A stretch of 45,897 nucleotides of DNA, taken from contig JALEGH010000027.1 of the NCBI GenBank assembly GCA_022763065.1, forward strand, positions 1 to 45,897. Direction: 5' to 3'. Position numbers and translations under genes: made by a program. Each line of letters begins with the position of its first letter. Within the stretch, counting starts at the first letter, position 1. The DNA is from Alphaproteobacteria bacterium (GTDB lineage Bacteria > Pseudomonadota > Alphaproteobacteria > Micavibrionales > Micavibrionaceae). Of this stretch, positions 17,036-25,521 are shown piece after piece. The notes under the pieces are model-generated. The model did not search any database and had not been told where the DNA came from. It was given only the letters and a program-made list of their open reading frames with translations.

Positions 17036-17188
17036 GAAACTCATAACTAATGATAAAAAACATTGGGGATCGGGGCGAGAACCAAATACCTAAATCTTAC
17101 GGTTTGGTTGTGTGTCGGCGCAGTCCTTGCGTTTGATTTTTTCTCGCAAAGGTCCCTTAAAAGCTACTCAGGAAGGACGACTACATAC

Positions 17189-17473
17189 ATGCAAGAACAA
17201 CATCAGCCGCAAAAAACTTTTATCCGCCATATCTCGGCCGGTACGAAATTCATCTACACCGTGCCGTGTGAACATAAGGTAGATACAAAGAGTAATTTTT
17301 CAGGCCGTCAGAACTTGCGTAATTTGAGACTAAGCTACGAAGACATGCAAACTCTTCTCAATAACAAGACCGGGGCACCTGAAAAGCGTGAATATGAGAA
17401 TAACTGGTCCCACTTTATGAAGGGCTATATGAATCAAAACTCCAATAATAATTCCGCCGAAGAGGTCAGTTAG
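17189..17473 (+). CDS. Small hypothetical protein
   Basis: I do not recognise this protein. From the ATG at 17189 it has 94 residues, soluble and polar, with one cysteine (VPCEHK), a basic middle (SGRQNLRNLRLSYEDM) and an asparagine-rich end. GGAAGGA lies 11 nt upstream, slightly far. The frame is open back to a TTG at 17063, which would add a hydrophobic stretch (LTVWLCVGAVLAFDFF) like a membrane anchor but has no ribosome site. It stands alone between fabD and ptsN, behind the promoter at 17008. A weak GTCTT/AAGAC hairpin follows at about 17486-17499. Confidence 0.45.
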   Translation: MQEQHQPQKTFIRHISAGTKFIYTVPCEHKVDTKSNFSGRQNLRNLRLSYEDMQTLLNNKTGAPEKREYENNWSHFMKGYMNQNSNNNSAEEVS

Positions 17474-17506
17474 GAAATGTTAAGCGTCTTGATAAAGACA
17501 ATATTT

Positions 17507-17977
17507 CTAGGCCGCTTGCTGACGTATAGATTTTTGTTGCAACGCTGAACGAATGTCATTTACATCTTGAGCCGCGCGCAAATCATGGCACAGTTCCTGA
17601 TCCAAAAAGGTACGTGTTATAAAGGACAGGCGTTTGAGATAGGCTGGACCTTCTTGCTCCGGTGATAAAACCAGACAAATCATATCAACCAACTCCCCAT
17701 CAGCAGAGCTGAAATCTACCAAAGCTGGCAATTTTGTGAAAATGATAAAAGGTCTGGTGAGACGGGGAAGGCGCGCATGCGAAACGGCGACGCCATGCCC
17801 AATCGCCGAGCTCTGGCGTTTCTCTTGCTCCCATAATTTATCGAATAAGAAACTTTTAGGCGTCCCGACCATACGCTGCGTATGATCAGCGAGCTCCTGA
17901 AATACCTGCTTTGTTGTCTTAGCTTTTAGATCAGGTAACACGAGATCAAAGCTCAGCGCATCTTGCGGGTTGGTCAT
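17507..17977 (-). CDS. ptsN: PTS IIA-Ntr-type regulatory protein
   Basis: Phospho-acceptor of the nitrogen-related phosphotransferase system, which regulates rather than transports (potassium, nitrogen and carbon balance). The EIIA fold is seen in FLFDKLWEQEKRQSSAIGHGVAVSHARLP, with the active histidine in SHAR near 74 and DMICLVLSPEQEGPAYLKRLS near 111-131. The ATG at 17977 is chosen because AAGGGGA precedes it by six nt; a TTG 21 nt earlier would give 163 residues. The 157 residues are normal. It follows hpf and rpoN on the same strand, the classical rpoN-hpf-ptsN order. The 226 nt between hpf and ptsN hold no clear signal. Confidence 0.93.
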   Translation of the reverse strand: MTNPQDALSFDLVLPDLKAKTTKQVFQELADHTQRMVGTPKSFLFDKLWEQEKRQSSAIGHGVAVSHARLPRLTRPFIIFTKLPALVDFSSADGELVDMICLVLSPEQEGPAYLKRLSFITRTFLDQELCHDLRAAQDVNDIRSALQQKSIRQQAA

Positions 17978-18203
17978 TTGTTTTCCCCTTACTTGCAATA
18001 TCTTGCAAAACCAACTTCGTTTATGCCCCCTTTTTACTCAAAGACACTTAAAAAACAAGTATTTCTTCAAAAAATAACCCACAAACCATAAAAAAGACGG
18101 TACGACCGTGCTCCCGCCTACTTTTCGCTGGCCATAACATCGGACGATAAGAAAATGATGAACAAAAGATAATTTGTTTATTTTTGTTTATTAGAGCCGG
18201 AAT

Positions 18204-18818
18204 TTAAGCATTCGCTGCTTTAGGAGAAACACTCACCTGATTTCCTTCAGGGTCGATCCAACCGATATTGCCGTCATGACGGCGATAAACCATGTTTAGG
18301 CCCTCATGCTGAGCGTTACGGAACATCAGCGCGTTTTCCTCCGAAAGGTCCAAACGCATCACAGCCTCAGACACGCTCATCGTTTGGATATTTGTGGCCA
18401 TTTCGGCTACCACAACAGGTTCCTTATGATCGGGCTCCTGATCTTCATGCTCATGCATATTGGTATCGGGTGAAATAACATAATTTTGAGCTGGAAGCGC
18501 CACATCTTTTTCAAGGCGCTCATGATGGTCACGCAGACGCTTTTTATAGCGGCGAAGTTGCTTGGCCACTTTATCGGCTGCCTGATCAAAAGAAGCATAA
18601 GGGTCGGTATCCTGCGCAGTTCCTTGCACCAGAATATCCTTTCCCACGCGGATTGACACATGCGACTTGGTAAAGGCATGGCCTTCCGGTGACAAAGTCA
18701 CAATCGCTTCAATCGCTCTATTAAAATATTTTTGATTGATATCCTCCAGCTTGTCGGAAATGTGAGTTTTAAGAGAATCTCCCAAATCCATTTGCTTGCC
18801 ATGTATTGATAACTGCAT
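18204..18818 (-). CDS. hpf: Ribosome hibernation promoting factor, long form
   Basis: Binds 30S subunits and dimerises ribosomes into inactive 100S particles in slow growth. The 204 residues have the N-terminal S30AE domain (about 1-110, with IHGKQMDLGDSLKTHI and a basic helix KQLRRYKKRLRDHHERL). An acidic, histidine-rich linker follows near 120-140. The C-terminal dimerisation domain has SEAVMRLDLSEENALMFRNA and IGWIDPEGN near 160-196. The presence of the second domain makes it the long type. A good GGAAGG precedes the ATG. It lies 72 nt after rpoN, as in many proteobacteria. Confidence 0.95.
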   Translation of the reverse strand: MQLSIHGKQMDLGDSLKTHISDKLEDINQKYFNRAIEAIVTLSPEGHAFTKSHVSIRVGKDILVQGTAQDTDPYASFDQAADKVAKQLRRYKKRLRDHHERLEKDVALPAQNYVISPDTNMHEHEDQEPDHKEPVVVAEMATNIQTMSVSEAVMRLDLSEENALMFRNAQHEGLNMVYRRHDGNIGWIDPEGNQVSVSPKAANA

Positions 18819-18890
18819 CTTGATTTCACCTTCCTTTTAAAAAACCATATATAATAAAATATGTAGGATATATTGCCCTTTTTTTCAATA

Positions 18891-20315
18891 TCAGTTCTGG
18901 TTTTTCTTTTGCTTGCGCCGTTGTACTGATGAAGGAATATGAAGCGCGTCGCGGTATTTCGCTACTGTACGCCTTGCGATATCAATCCCCTCTCCTTTCA
19001 GCATTTCAACAATTCTATCATCAGAAAGAACTTTTTTGGGATCTTCCTCATCCACCAAAGCTTGAATACGGGCCTTGATGCTCTGCGCAGAATGGCTTAC
19101 CCCCTCTTCACTTACAAGAGCTGTCGAGAAAAAATATTTCAGCTCAAAAATCCCGCGCGGTGTACCTATATATTTATTATTCGTCACCCGACTCACCGTG
19201 CTTTCATGCATTTCAATAACCTCGGCAATATCCTTGAGCGTCAGAGGCTTTAAAAATTCAATCCCGTAATTAAAAAAAGCGTCTTGCTGCTCCACTATTT
19301 CCGCCGCTACTTTTAAAATAGTTTGCGCGCGCTGGTCCAAAGACCTCACCAACCAGTTGGCAGAAGCCATCTGATTATTCAGATATTCTTTATCCTTCTT
19401 ATTAGAAGCAGATTTTGCCACTTCCTTATAATATATATTATTCACAAGAACGCGTGGTAGCGTTTCCGTATTGAGTTCCACCCGCCAGCCGCCACCCAGA
19501 TTTTTAGGCAGGCGCTTCATCAACACATCGGGAATAGCCGTTTGTACTACGATATGATCAAAATCAGAAGCCGGCTTGGGGTTCAGGCTTCTTACCTCTT
19601 CGATCATATCTTTAAGATAGGTTTCATTCACACCGCACTTATCCGCCAACGCCTTATGGTCGTGATCTGCCAGTAATTTTAAATTGTCCAACAATACCGC
19701 CATTGGTTTGTCATACTGGCCCTGATCTTCGAGCTGAATACGCAGGCACTCCTCCAGATCTCTTGCAAAAATACCCGAAGGGTCAAACTGCTTCATCACA
19801 TCCAGCAAGCGCCCAATACGCTCCGTTGAGCACCCCAGGCCTTCCGACAATTCCGTGACACTTGTGCGTAAATATCCGGCCTCATCCAACTGATCAATCA
19901 GCAAAGCGCCAATCATTTTGTCTTTCGGGTCCGTAAAGGCAACATAGAGCTGTTCAATCAAATGCTCACGCAATGTTTGATCTTCACTCATGGAATTTTC
20001 AAAAGCATTATCCAGCTTTTCAAAGCTGGTGTTTCCGCCCGCCCCGACACTCGCCATCGCGGAACCGGCGTCAAAGTCATCATCCGGTGTTTGGGCGCTT
20101 TGCGCCTTTTCTACGTTATCCTCGCTGGAAGGAGCAGACTCCGCCGGATCTTTTTCTTTCTTTTCCAAAAATGGATTTTGCGCCAGCTCTTCTTCAACAA
20201 GCTCGGTAATTTCAAGATTGTTAAGTTGCAGCAACTTGATCGCCTGCTGCAATTGCGGCGTCATCACCAAGCTTTGCGACTGCTTTAAATCAAGACGTTG
20301 GGAAATATCACTCAT
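18891..20315 (-). CDS. rpoN: RNA polymerase sigma-54 factor
   Basis: Sigma factor for -24/-12 promoters, needing AAA+ activators. The 474 residues begin with the glutamine-rich region I (LKQSQSLVMTPQLQQAIKLLQLNNLEI), followed by an acidic region II at about 50-110. The core-binding domain has EHLIEQLYVA near 117, and the DNA-binding part has LKDIAEVIEMHESTVSRVTNNK near 358. The RpoN box ARRTVAKYR is near 449. It sits between lptB and hpf, the usual place, with a 45-nt gap to lptB. I saw no activator gene in the window, although the two receiver proteins are possible signalling partners only in a general sense. Confidence 0.98.
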   Translation of the reverse strand: MSDISQRLDLKQSQSLVMTPQLQQAIKLLQLNNLEITELVEEELAQNPFLEKKEKDPAESAPSSEDNVEKAQSAQTPDDDFDAGSAMASVGAGGNTSFEKLDNAFENSMSEDQTLREHLIEQLYVAFTDPKDKMIGALLIDQLDEAGYLRTSVTELSEGLGCSTERIGRLLDVMKQFDPSGIFARDLEECLRIQLEDQGQYDKPMAVLLDNLKLLADHDHKALADKCGVNETYLKDMIEEVRSLNPKPASDFDHIVVQTAIPDVLMKRLPKNLGGGWRVELNTETLPRVLVNNIYYKEVAKSASNKKDKEYLNNQMASANWLVRSLDQRAQTILKVAAEIVEQQDAFFNYGIEFLKPLTLKDIAEVIEMHESTVSRVTNNKYIGTPRGIFELKYFFSTALVSEEGVSHSAQSIKARIQALVDEEDPKKVLSDDRIVEMLKGEGIDIARRTVAKYRDALHIPSSVQRRKQKKNQN

Positions 20316-20360
20316 GGTAACAAACAGTTTACCATGAGAGCCAGAATAATCATTAAAAAT

Positions 20361-21116
20361 CTAAAGCGAAAACCCCTCACCCAGATAAACTTTCCGCACA
20401 TCTTCGTGGGCAACGATATCTTCGGGCGTGCCTTCCATCAAGACACGGCCCTCATGTAAAATATAGGCACGGTCTACGATTTCTAGGCAATCACGCACAT
20501 TGTGGTCTGTAATTAGGACCCCGATATTTTTGGTCTTAAGATAGACAATGAGGTTGCGGATATCTCCTACCGCAATCGGGTCAATCCCGGCGAGCGGTTC
20601 ATCAAGGAGCATAAATTGCGGGCGGCTGGCCAGCGCCCGTGCAATTTCGACCCGTCTGCGTTCTCCGCCTGAAAGCGCCATAGAGGGCGTACGGCGCAAG
20701 TGGTCAATGGAAAACTCCGCCAGTAATTCTTCCAATAGGCGCTCTTGCTTTTGGCGTTTTAAATTTTGCGCCTGAATGACCGCGCGGATATTGTCCTCTA
20801 CATTCAGCCCCCTAAAAATGGAGGCTTCCTGCGGTAAATACCCAATCCCCAGCCTTGCGCGCCGGTACATCGGCAGGTCTGTGATATTCTGCCCATCGAA
20901 TTTAATCATCCCACTGTTCGGAGCGATTAACCCCGTCATCATATAAAAAGTTGTGGTCTTCCCGGCACCATTAGGCCCCAAAAGAGCCACCGCTTCACCG
21001 CGCTGAACATTAAGTGACACATCATGCAGCACAGGCCGCTTTTTATAGCTCTTGGATAGGTGCTCCGCCACCAGGCCCTTTTGCACCTCTTTAAGCGGAG
21101 AATAAGCATTTGTCAT
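20361..21116 (-). CDS. lptB: LPS export ABC transporter ATPase LptB
   Basis: Cytoplasmic ATPase that powers extraction of LPS from the inner membrane by LptFG. The 251 residues show Walker A GPNGAGKTT near 47, Q-loop YLPQEASIF near 94, the ABC signature LSGGERRRVEIARAL near 152 and Walker B FMLLDEPLAGIDP near 172, followed by the switch histidine in ITDHNVRD. The long match of DEPLAGIDPIAV with known LptB makes the call safe. Its ATG overlaps the lptA stop by 4 nt. The partners lptF and lptG are not in the window. Confidence 0.98.
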   Translation of the reverse strand: MTNAYSPLKEVQKGLVAEHLSKSYKKRPVLHDVSLNVQRGEAVALLGPNGAGKTTTFYMMTGLIAPNSGMIKFDGQNITDLPMYRRARLGIGYLPQEASIFRGLNVEDNIRAVIQAQNLKRQKQERLLEELLAEFSIDHLRRTPSMALSGGERRRVEIARALASRPQFMLLDEPLAGIDPIAVGDIRNLIVYLKTKNIGVLITDHNVRDCLEIVDRAYILHEGRVLMEGTPEDIVAHEDVRKVYLGEGFSL

Positions 21117-21982
21117 GGGTGTACCTCATTCGAACTATCTTGCTTTGGAATACTCTTACTGCTACCCGGAAAGAAAACGCCCTTTACCCGCTTGCCGCTG
21201 CCGGGTTCTCCGCTGAACATTTTGCTGACATTCGTGGTTAAATTCACCTGCGCCCGTGCGCCTTCCAACATATTGGGGCCACGCTTAATCGTCACATTGC
21301 CTTTCACTTCCGCCGTATCATTACCGGCATTATAGATGCCTGTATCTCCGGTCAAAACTTCATCGGGTGTGGTGATGGTGACACCGCCTATCGCTGTTGC
21401 CGTTTTTAAACTCTGCTTGCCGTTTTGATCTTTGACAAAACGCGCCGTAATGGTTTGGGCGTTTAGACGGTTCGTTCCCTCAACGATTTGCGCCTGTCCT
21501 ACCGCCTTAGCCACACCACCATTGGTATCATATTCCATCCGGTCGCGTGCGGTGATAACCTGCCCCGGCGTTGTCAGTTTCAAATTCTCACCCGTGAGGA
21601 CCGCCATGCCCGTTTCAACATTATAAATCGCCTTGTCGCCTACGGCTTTGCTATCCGTGTTTTGCAAAATGACATTGCCCGTTGCCGTTAACTGCCAGAT
21701 TTTAACGCCGCTTGCAGTTTCTTTTCCCTTGCTTGCTTTTTGATCCTCATCATCGTAATAATCCGCCACTAAGCTATCTGCGTAAATCGTGACTTCGCCT
21801 TGCTTGGCCTCCACCTCTCCCACGGCGACATATTGCTTGTCCTTTTGGTGCCACTCCAATGTGCCTGCTGCCGAGATTTCAACCGGCTCATCACTAGCTG
21901 AATTTTCAATAGCTTGCGCATGCACTTGCTCTGTTCCGGGCAAGCACAGAAAAATCATTATACCCAAAATGAAATATCTCAT
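21113..21982 (-). CDS. lptA: LPS transport periplasmic protein LptA
   Basis: Forms the periplasmic bridge that carries LPS from LptC to LptD. The first 23 residues form a signal peptide (FILGIMIFLCLPGTEQVHA). The rest is a beta-jellyroll OstA-type repeat: VEISAAGTLEWHQKDKQYVAVGEVEAKQGEVTIYADSLVADYY and later DRMEYDTNGGVAKAVGQAQIVEGTNRLNA. At 289 residues it is longer than the 185-residue E. coli protein, a common feature in alphaproteobacteria. Its start overlaps the lptC stop and its stop overlaps lptB, so the three are translationally coupled. Confidence 0.95.
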   Translation of the reverse strand: MRYFILGIMIFLCLPGTEQVHAQAIENSASDEPVEISAAGTLEWHQKDKQYVAVGEVEAKQGEVTIYADSLVADYYDDEDQKASKGKETASGVKIWQLTATGNVILQNTDSKAVGDKAIYNVETGMAVLTGENLKLTTPGQVITARDRMEYDTNGGVAKAVGQAQIVEGTNRLNAQTITARFVKDQNGKQSLKTATAIGGVTITTPDEVLTGDTGIYNAGNDTAEVKGNVTIKRGPNMLEGARAQVNLTTNVSKMFSGEPGSGKRVKGVFFPGSSKSIPKQDSSNEVHP

Positions 21983-22671
21983 TGAGCTTTCTTTTCCTCT
22001 TCTGGTTGCTCTTTGGCAGGTGTTAATGTCAATTGCGCAGGGCCTTTAAATAGCAAGATACCTGTTTCTACATTTCCTTCCAAGCCTGTGGCTTGAATTT
22101 GTGCTTCCGGTCCGGTGACATAGACGTCCTTATCCGAAAACGCCTCACGGCTTTGCATATTGACCCGAAGCTCTTTTGCCTGCAATTCATAGCCCGATTC
22201 ATGTTGTAAAATTACATTGCTTTCCAAAAAGAGCTTTTCGGCCTCTTGTTCATACACACCTCTATCGGCCTCAATAAGTAAACCGCTTCCATCCTTCATT
22301 TTGAGGTCAGCATTGGGCTTATCCAGATTAACCAAATCCGGGTCGTCTTGATTTTGCGTGGCGCGCTGCGCCGTGACTTTCACAGGGTTCATCTGTGAAT
22401 CAACCGTTTCAAAATTAGGGTTTAAGAGCTCATTTTCTCCCATTTCCGCTTGCGGAATCAATGTCTCTTTGGGAATGACAGCAACCTGATCTTCCATCTC
22501 CGGCCAAGTGATCACCACAACCATCAAGGCCAACGCGATGAGCGGAATAATAATCCGCATGGATTTCACAAAGCGCGTATAGCCGCGATTAATCACCGCG
22601 CCGTGATTGTCAGCAACATTCAGATCACTCAAACGATCTTTTTCTATTGAAGATTGTGCCTGAATTACCAT
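21979..22671 (-). CDS. lptC: LPS export protein LptC
   Basis: Single-span inner-membrane protein that hands LPS from LptBFG to LptA. After a short cytoplasmic part comes a membrane segment (IIIPLIALALMVVVITW), then a periplasmic OstA-like domain with repeated strand motifs (ADLKMKDGSGLLIEADRGVYEQ and LQHESGYELQAKELRVNM). I place the start at the ATG 22671 (MVIQAQ), 14 nt past the kdsD stop. A TTG at 22710 would add 13 residues and overlap kdsD by 25 nt. About 230 residues, typical for the alphaproteobacterial type. Confidence 0.9.
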   Translation of the reverse strand: MVIQAQSSIEKDRLSDLNVADNHGAVINRGYTRFVKSMRIIIPLIALALMVVVITWPEMEDQVAVIPKETLIPQAEMGENELLNPNFETVDSQMNPVKVTAQRATQNQDDPDLVNLDKPNADLKMKDGSGLLIEADRGVYEQEAEKLFLESNVILQHESGYELQAKELRVNMQSREAFSDKDVYVTGPEAQIQATGLEGNVETGILLFKGPAQLTLTPAKEQPEEEKKAQ

Positions 22672-22685
22672 CGAGACATTCGGGC

Positions 22686-23705
22686 CTACGCCACTCCCAT
22701 TTGCAGGCAATCCTGCAAACGGATCAGCCCGGCGAGACGTCCTTGCGCGTCCAAAACCACAAGGCTGGTGATATATTGCCCCGGTGTTTTGGTCATGACA
22801 TTGACCGCCTTGGCCGCTAGAGCACTCACCTCAATTGTTTTGGGAGTGCGGCTCATGATATCTTTCACCGGACGCTCCAACAAATCAGCAGCCATATGGC
22901 GCTTCAAATCTCCGTCCGTGATCACGCCTTCGAGGCTCTTACCATCATCTGAAATAATGACACACCCCAGATTATGCGAGGTTAAAAGCAAAATCGCCTG
23001 ATCCATGGTGCCTTGCGTATTCATGATCGGTACGTCTTCCAGAGAATGCATGACCTCTTCGACATTAATCAAACGCTTGCCCAATTTCCCGCCCGGATGA
23101 AACACACCAAATTGCTCGGGCGTAAGCTGCATACGCTCCAACAACGCAATGGCCAGTGCATCACCGAGCGCCATCGTCATGGTTGTCGAAGTCGTTGGGG
23201 CTAGGCCATTCGGACAGGCCTCCGGCATTTTGGGCATTAAAAGCAAAATATCCGAATGCTGCGCCAGGGCGCTATCCGGCTTGCTTGTGAGACCAATCAT
23301 CGTAATACCGAAGCGCCGTGTGTAACGCATAAGATCGGACAATTCCGGATTTTCGCCGGAGTTGGAAATGACAAGCACCACATCATGCTCCGTCACCATC
23401 CCCAAATCACCGTGGCTGGCTTCCCCCGGATGCACAAAATGGGATGGCGTTCCAGTAGAGGCCAGTGTCGCCACCAGCTTCTTAGCCACATGACCGCTCT
23501 TACCAATCCCGGCCACGATCAAACGTCCGCGCCGCTCTTCCTTCATCTTGTGAATGGCCTCAACGGCAGATGCAAAATTATCATCCAGAGAATCAGCCAG
23601 CGCTTTCAAGCCTTCCATCTCCGTTTGAATGGTCCGCTTACCACTTTCCAAATCGGCCTTACCATCACGTGGGGCCGTTATTTTCTCTACATTTTGTGTC
23701 ATCAT
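22686..23705 (-). CDS. kdsD: Arabinose-5-phosphate isomerase (KdsD/KpsF family)
   Basis: Converts ribulose-5-phosphate to arabinose-5-phosphate, the precursor of Kdo in LPS. The SIS domain (about 40-175) has RLIVAGIGKSGHVAKKLVATLASTGTPSHFVHPGEASHGDLG and ISNSGENPELSDL, which are family hallmarks. Two CBS repeats (about 210-335) end with GRLAGLIRLQDCLQMGVA. The ATG at 23705 (with another at 23702) is taken as start, since the open frame otherwise reaches only a TTG at 23717. 339 residues. It heads the lptC-lptA-lptB string, which is the common order. A 16-bp tandem repeat sits in the short gap to the exonuclease gene upstream. Confidence 0.95.
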   Translation of the reverse strand: MMTQNVEKITAPRDGKADLESGKRTIQTEMEGLKALADSLDDNFASAVEAIHKMKEERRGRLIVAGIGKSGHVAKKLVATLASTGTPSHFVHPGEASHGDLGMVTEHDVVLVISNSGENPELSDLMRYTRRFGITMIGLTSKPDSALAQHSDILLLMPKMPEACPNGLAPTTSTTMTMALGDALAIALLERMQLTPEQFGVFHPGGKLGKRLINVEEVMHSLEDVPIMNTQGTMDQAILLLTSHNLGCVIISDDGKSLEGVITDGDLKRHMAADLLERPVKDIMSRTPKTIEVSALAAKAVNVMTKTPGQYITSLVVLDAQGRLAGLIRLQDCLQMGVA

Positions 23706-23715
23706 CTCAATACTC

Positions 23716-23753
23716 AAATATTAATGGTGAAAAATATTAATGGTGAAAAATAT
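23716..23753. repeat. 16-bp tandem duplication
   Basis: AAATATTAATGGTGAA occurs twice head to tail (23716-23731, 23732-23747), followed by a third partial AAATAT. The second copy contains the last codons and TAA stop of the exonuclease gene. The first is a duplicate placed just past the stop, so coding sense is unchanged while the gap to kdsD grows by 16 nt. Confidence 0.8.
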
Positions 23754-24348
23754 CACACTCCGCCCAGCCTTTCAGGTCGAGAGCGGCACGAGTTGGCAAG
23801 AATTCAAAACAAGATTGTGCCAATTCCTGACGCTCCTCTTTGGCCAACATCTCATCCAGTTTTTCTTGCAACTTATGGAGATACAAAACATCACTCGCCG
23901 CATAAGCCAACTGGTCTTGCGTGAGTTCCTCCGCTCCCCAATTGGAAGATTGTTGTTGCTTATCCAAATTCACCCCCAACAACTCGCGGCAAATATCTTT
24001 AAGCCCATGCCGGTCCGTATAGGTCCGGCAGAGCTTAGAAGCAATCTTCGTGCAATAAACAGGTGTGCAATCCACTTCCAGATAAGCCTTCATCACAGCC
24101 ACATCAAAACGGGCAAAGTGGAAAATTTTTGTGACTTTCTCATCGCTCATGAGCTTCTTTAAATTCGGCGCCTCATAGGAGCCTTTTGAAAACTGGACAA
24201 TATGCGCGGTTCCATCACCGCCCGAAAGCTGAACCAGGCACAAACGGTCACGGTTCGGGTCCAGCCCCATCGTTTCAGTATCAACCGCCACACTTGAACC
24301 AAACTCCATATCACCCGGTAAATCACCTTTGTGTAAAACAACACTCAT
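23737..24348 (-). CDS. Ribonuclease D-like 3'-5' exonuclease (single domain)
   Basis: DEDDy-type exonuclease of the RNase D family. The 203 residues are only the nuclease core, without the HRDC domains of full RNase D. Exo I is AVDTETMGLDP near 20-30, Exo II is IFHFARFDVAVM near 77 and Exo III is YAASDVLYLHKL near 148, with the tyrosine and aspartate in place, so the active site looks intact. Such short proteins lie next to kdsD in many alphaproteobacteria and may act on RNA ends. The ATG at 24348 has GGAAG upstream. It is probably the first gene of the kdsD-lptCAB operon. Confidence 0.93.
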   Translation of the reverse strand: MSVVLHKGDLPGDMEFGSSVAVDTETMGLDPNRDRLCLVQLSGGDGTAHIVQFSKGSYEAPNLKKLMSDEKVTKIFHFARFDVAVMKAYLEVDCTPVYCTKIASKLCRTYTDRHGLKDICRELLGVNLDKQQQSSNWGAEELTQDQLAYAASDVLYLHKLQEKLDEMLAKEERQELAQSCFEFLPTRAALDLKGWAECDIFHH

Positions 24349-24529
24349 ATCTTATTCGCTTCCTGAAATGATAATAATCCCTAGTTTCTATAGAGTTTGG
24401 AAATCATTGTCCATTTTCTTGTGTCATTTTTAAGGTTTATTTTTTCCGGCTTTAGGTTCACAATGGGGCAGATATTTGCCTCTGCATTCTAGATTTTAGA
24501 GTCCACAACCAAAGTTTCGGATTACGTAA

Positions 24530-25369
24530 ATGAAAATACTGATAATCGACCGCGACGAATTAGCCGCCCAAATGATTTCTTCACGGCTGGAAGAGGACGG
24601 ACATGAAATTGTCACTGAATCCGTTAAAAATGAAGCGCTGGAACGGCTGGAGAAAGAGGATTTTGACGTTGTGTTCGTCGACCCGGCCCCGATGCGCGAT
24701 GTACGGGCAATGGCGATGAATATCCGCCGGGCAGCCAGAACATATCCTTACATCTTACTCATGAGCCATGATGAAGAAGTTAACCCTAACGATGTTCTAA
24801 GCGGCGGATGTAATGACTACATCTTAAAACCCTTAGACCCGCAAGATATACATAAAAAAATCATCAATGCCGGGCATTTTAAAACCCTGATGGACCGGTT
24901 GGGAGATACATCGGAAGATTTTCCAAGTGCCGGAGGCATTATCGCCAAATCTGCCTTTAATCAGCTTTATCTCTCCGCCATTGACCGGGGAAGCCGTTAC
25001 CACGAGCATGCTTTTGTTTTGTCTATTGCTATTGATAATTTTAAAGAAATCAAGGACATGGATGGCGCCTACAACGCGGAATATTCAATTTCCAAGCTCG
25101 CCTATCATTTGGTGCGTATGCGCCGGCAAAGTGATATTATCGGCCAGACAAAACCCAATGAATACTCTTTGCTTTTGCAGCGTGTGCAGGGCATTAAAGA
25201 GGCACAAAATGCAGCGAACCGCTTTGCGGTTACACTGGATGAAATTGATGATTTTTTACCCTCTGAGGGGCATGATATCCAAATTCATATCACCCTGACA
25301 GCCCTTCCCACAGGCGAGCAATCTTTTGATCATGTTCTTACCAAAAAACTAACCTTACCGGCCGCCTAA
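24530..25369 (+). CDS. Response regulator with degenerate GGDEF domain
   Basis: The receiver (about 1-120) looks intact: acidic D7 and D9, phospho-acceptor D51 in VFVDPAP, serine in LLMSHDEE, and lysine in YILKPLDP. Residues about 150-275 have the outline of a GGDEF domain (AFVLSIAIDNFKEIKDMDG, then SDIIGQTKPNEYSLLL), but the GGDEF signature is KPNEY at 208-212 and the end is short. It should not make cyclic di-GMP. It might bind nucleotide or act as a protein-interaction domain; this is inference. It lies directly before the polysaccharide export genes on the same strand, 152 nt upstream, so control of that locus is plausible. No output DNA-binding domain is seen. Confidence 0.85.
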   Translation: MKILIIDRDELAAQMISSRLEEDGHEIVTESVKNEALERLEKEDFDVVFVDPAPMRDVRAMAMNIRRAARTYPYILLMSHDEEVNPNDVLSGGCNDYILKPLDPQDIHKKIINAGHFKTLMDRLGDTSEDFPSAGGIIAKSAFNQLYLSAIDRGSRYHEHAFVLSIAIDNFKEIKDMDGAYNAEYSISKLAYHLVRMRRQSDIIGQTKPNEYSLLLQRVQGIKEAQNAANRFAVTLDEIDDFLPSEGHDIQIHITLTALPTGEQSFDHVLTKKLTLPAA

Positions 25370-25395
25370 AAAATCAAACATATTTCTCCATAAAC

Positions 25396-25416
25396 TTACC
25401 CACAACATGTGGATAA
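25396..25416. promoter_or_regulatory. Inverted pair of DnaA-box-like arms
   Basis: TTACCCACA (25396-25404), one base away from the DnaA consensus TTATCCACA, is followed after ACA by TGTGGATAA (25408-25416), its exact reverse-complement consensus. The two form a nearly perfect inverted repeat in the gap before the outer-membrane barrel gene. A site for DnaA or another dimeric regulator is possible. The pair is also compatible with chance. Confidence 0.4.
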
Positions 25417-25521
25417 CCATCTGGTATTTCGCATAAAAGCCTCCTATAATAGAAGCTGATTCCTTTTTCCGGCAAATTCTGCGCCGGAAATATCTTAAAA
25501 GAAACGTTCATTAGGTCTACG

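Noticed and set aside
16977..17093. Short ORF with a GAGGAGG upstream
   Set aside because: The purine-rich site is 13 nt from the ATG, too far, and a good promoter lies inside the ORF.
24465..24480. Possible sigma-54 promoter (GG and GC 12 nt apart) before the response regulator
   Set aside because: The -24 part lacks the TGGCAC pattern; only the spacing and TTGC fit.
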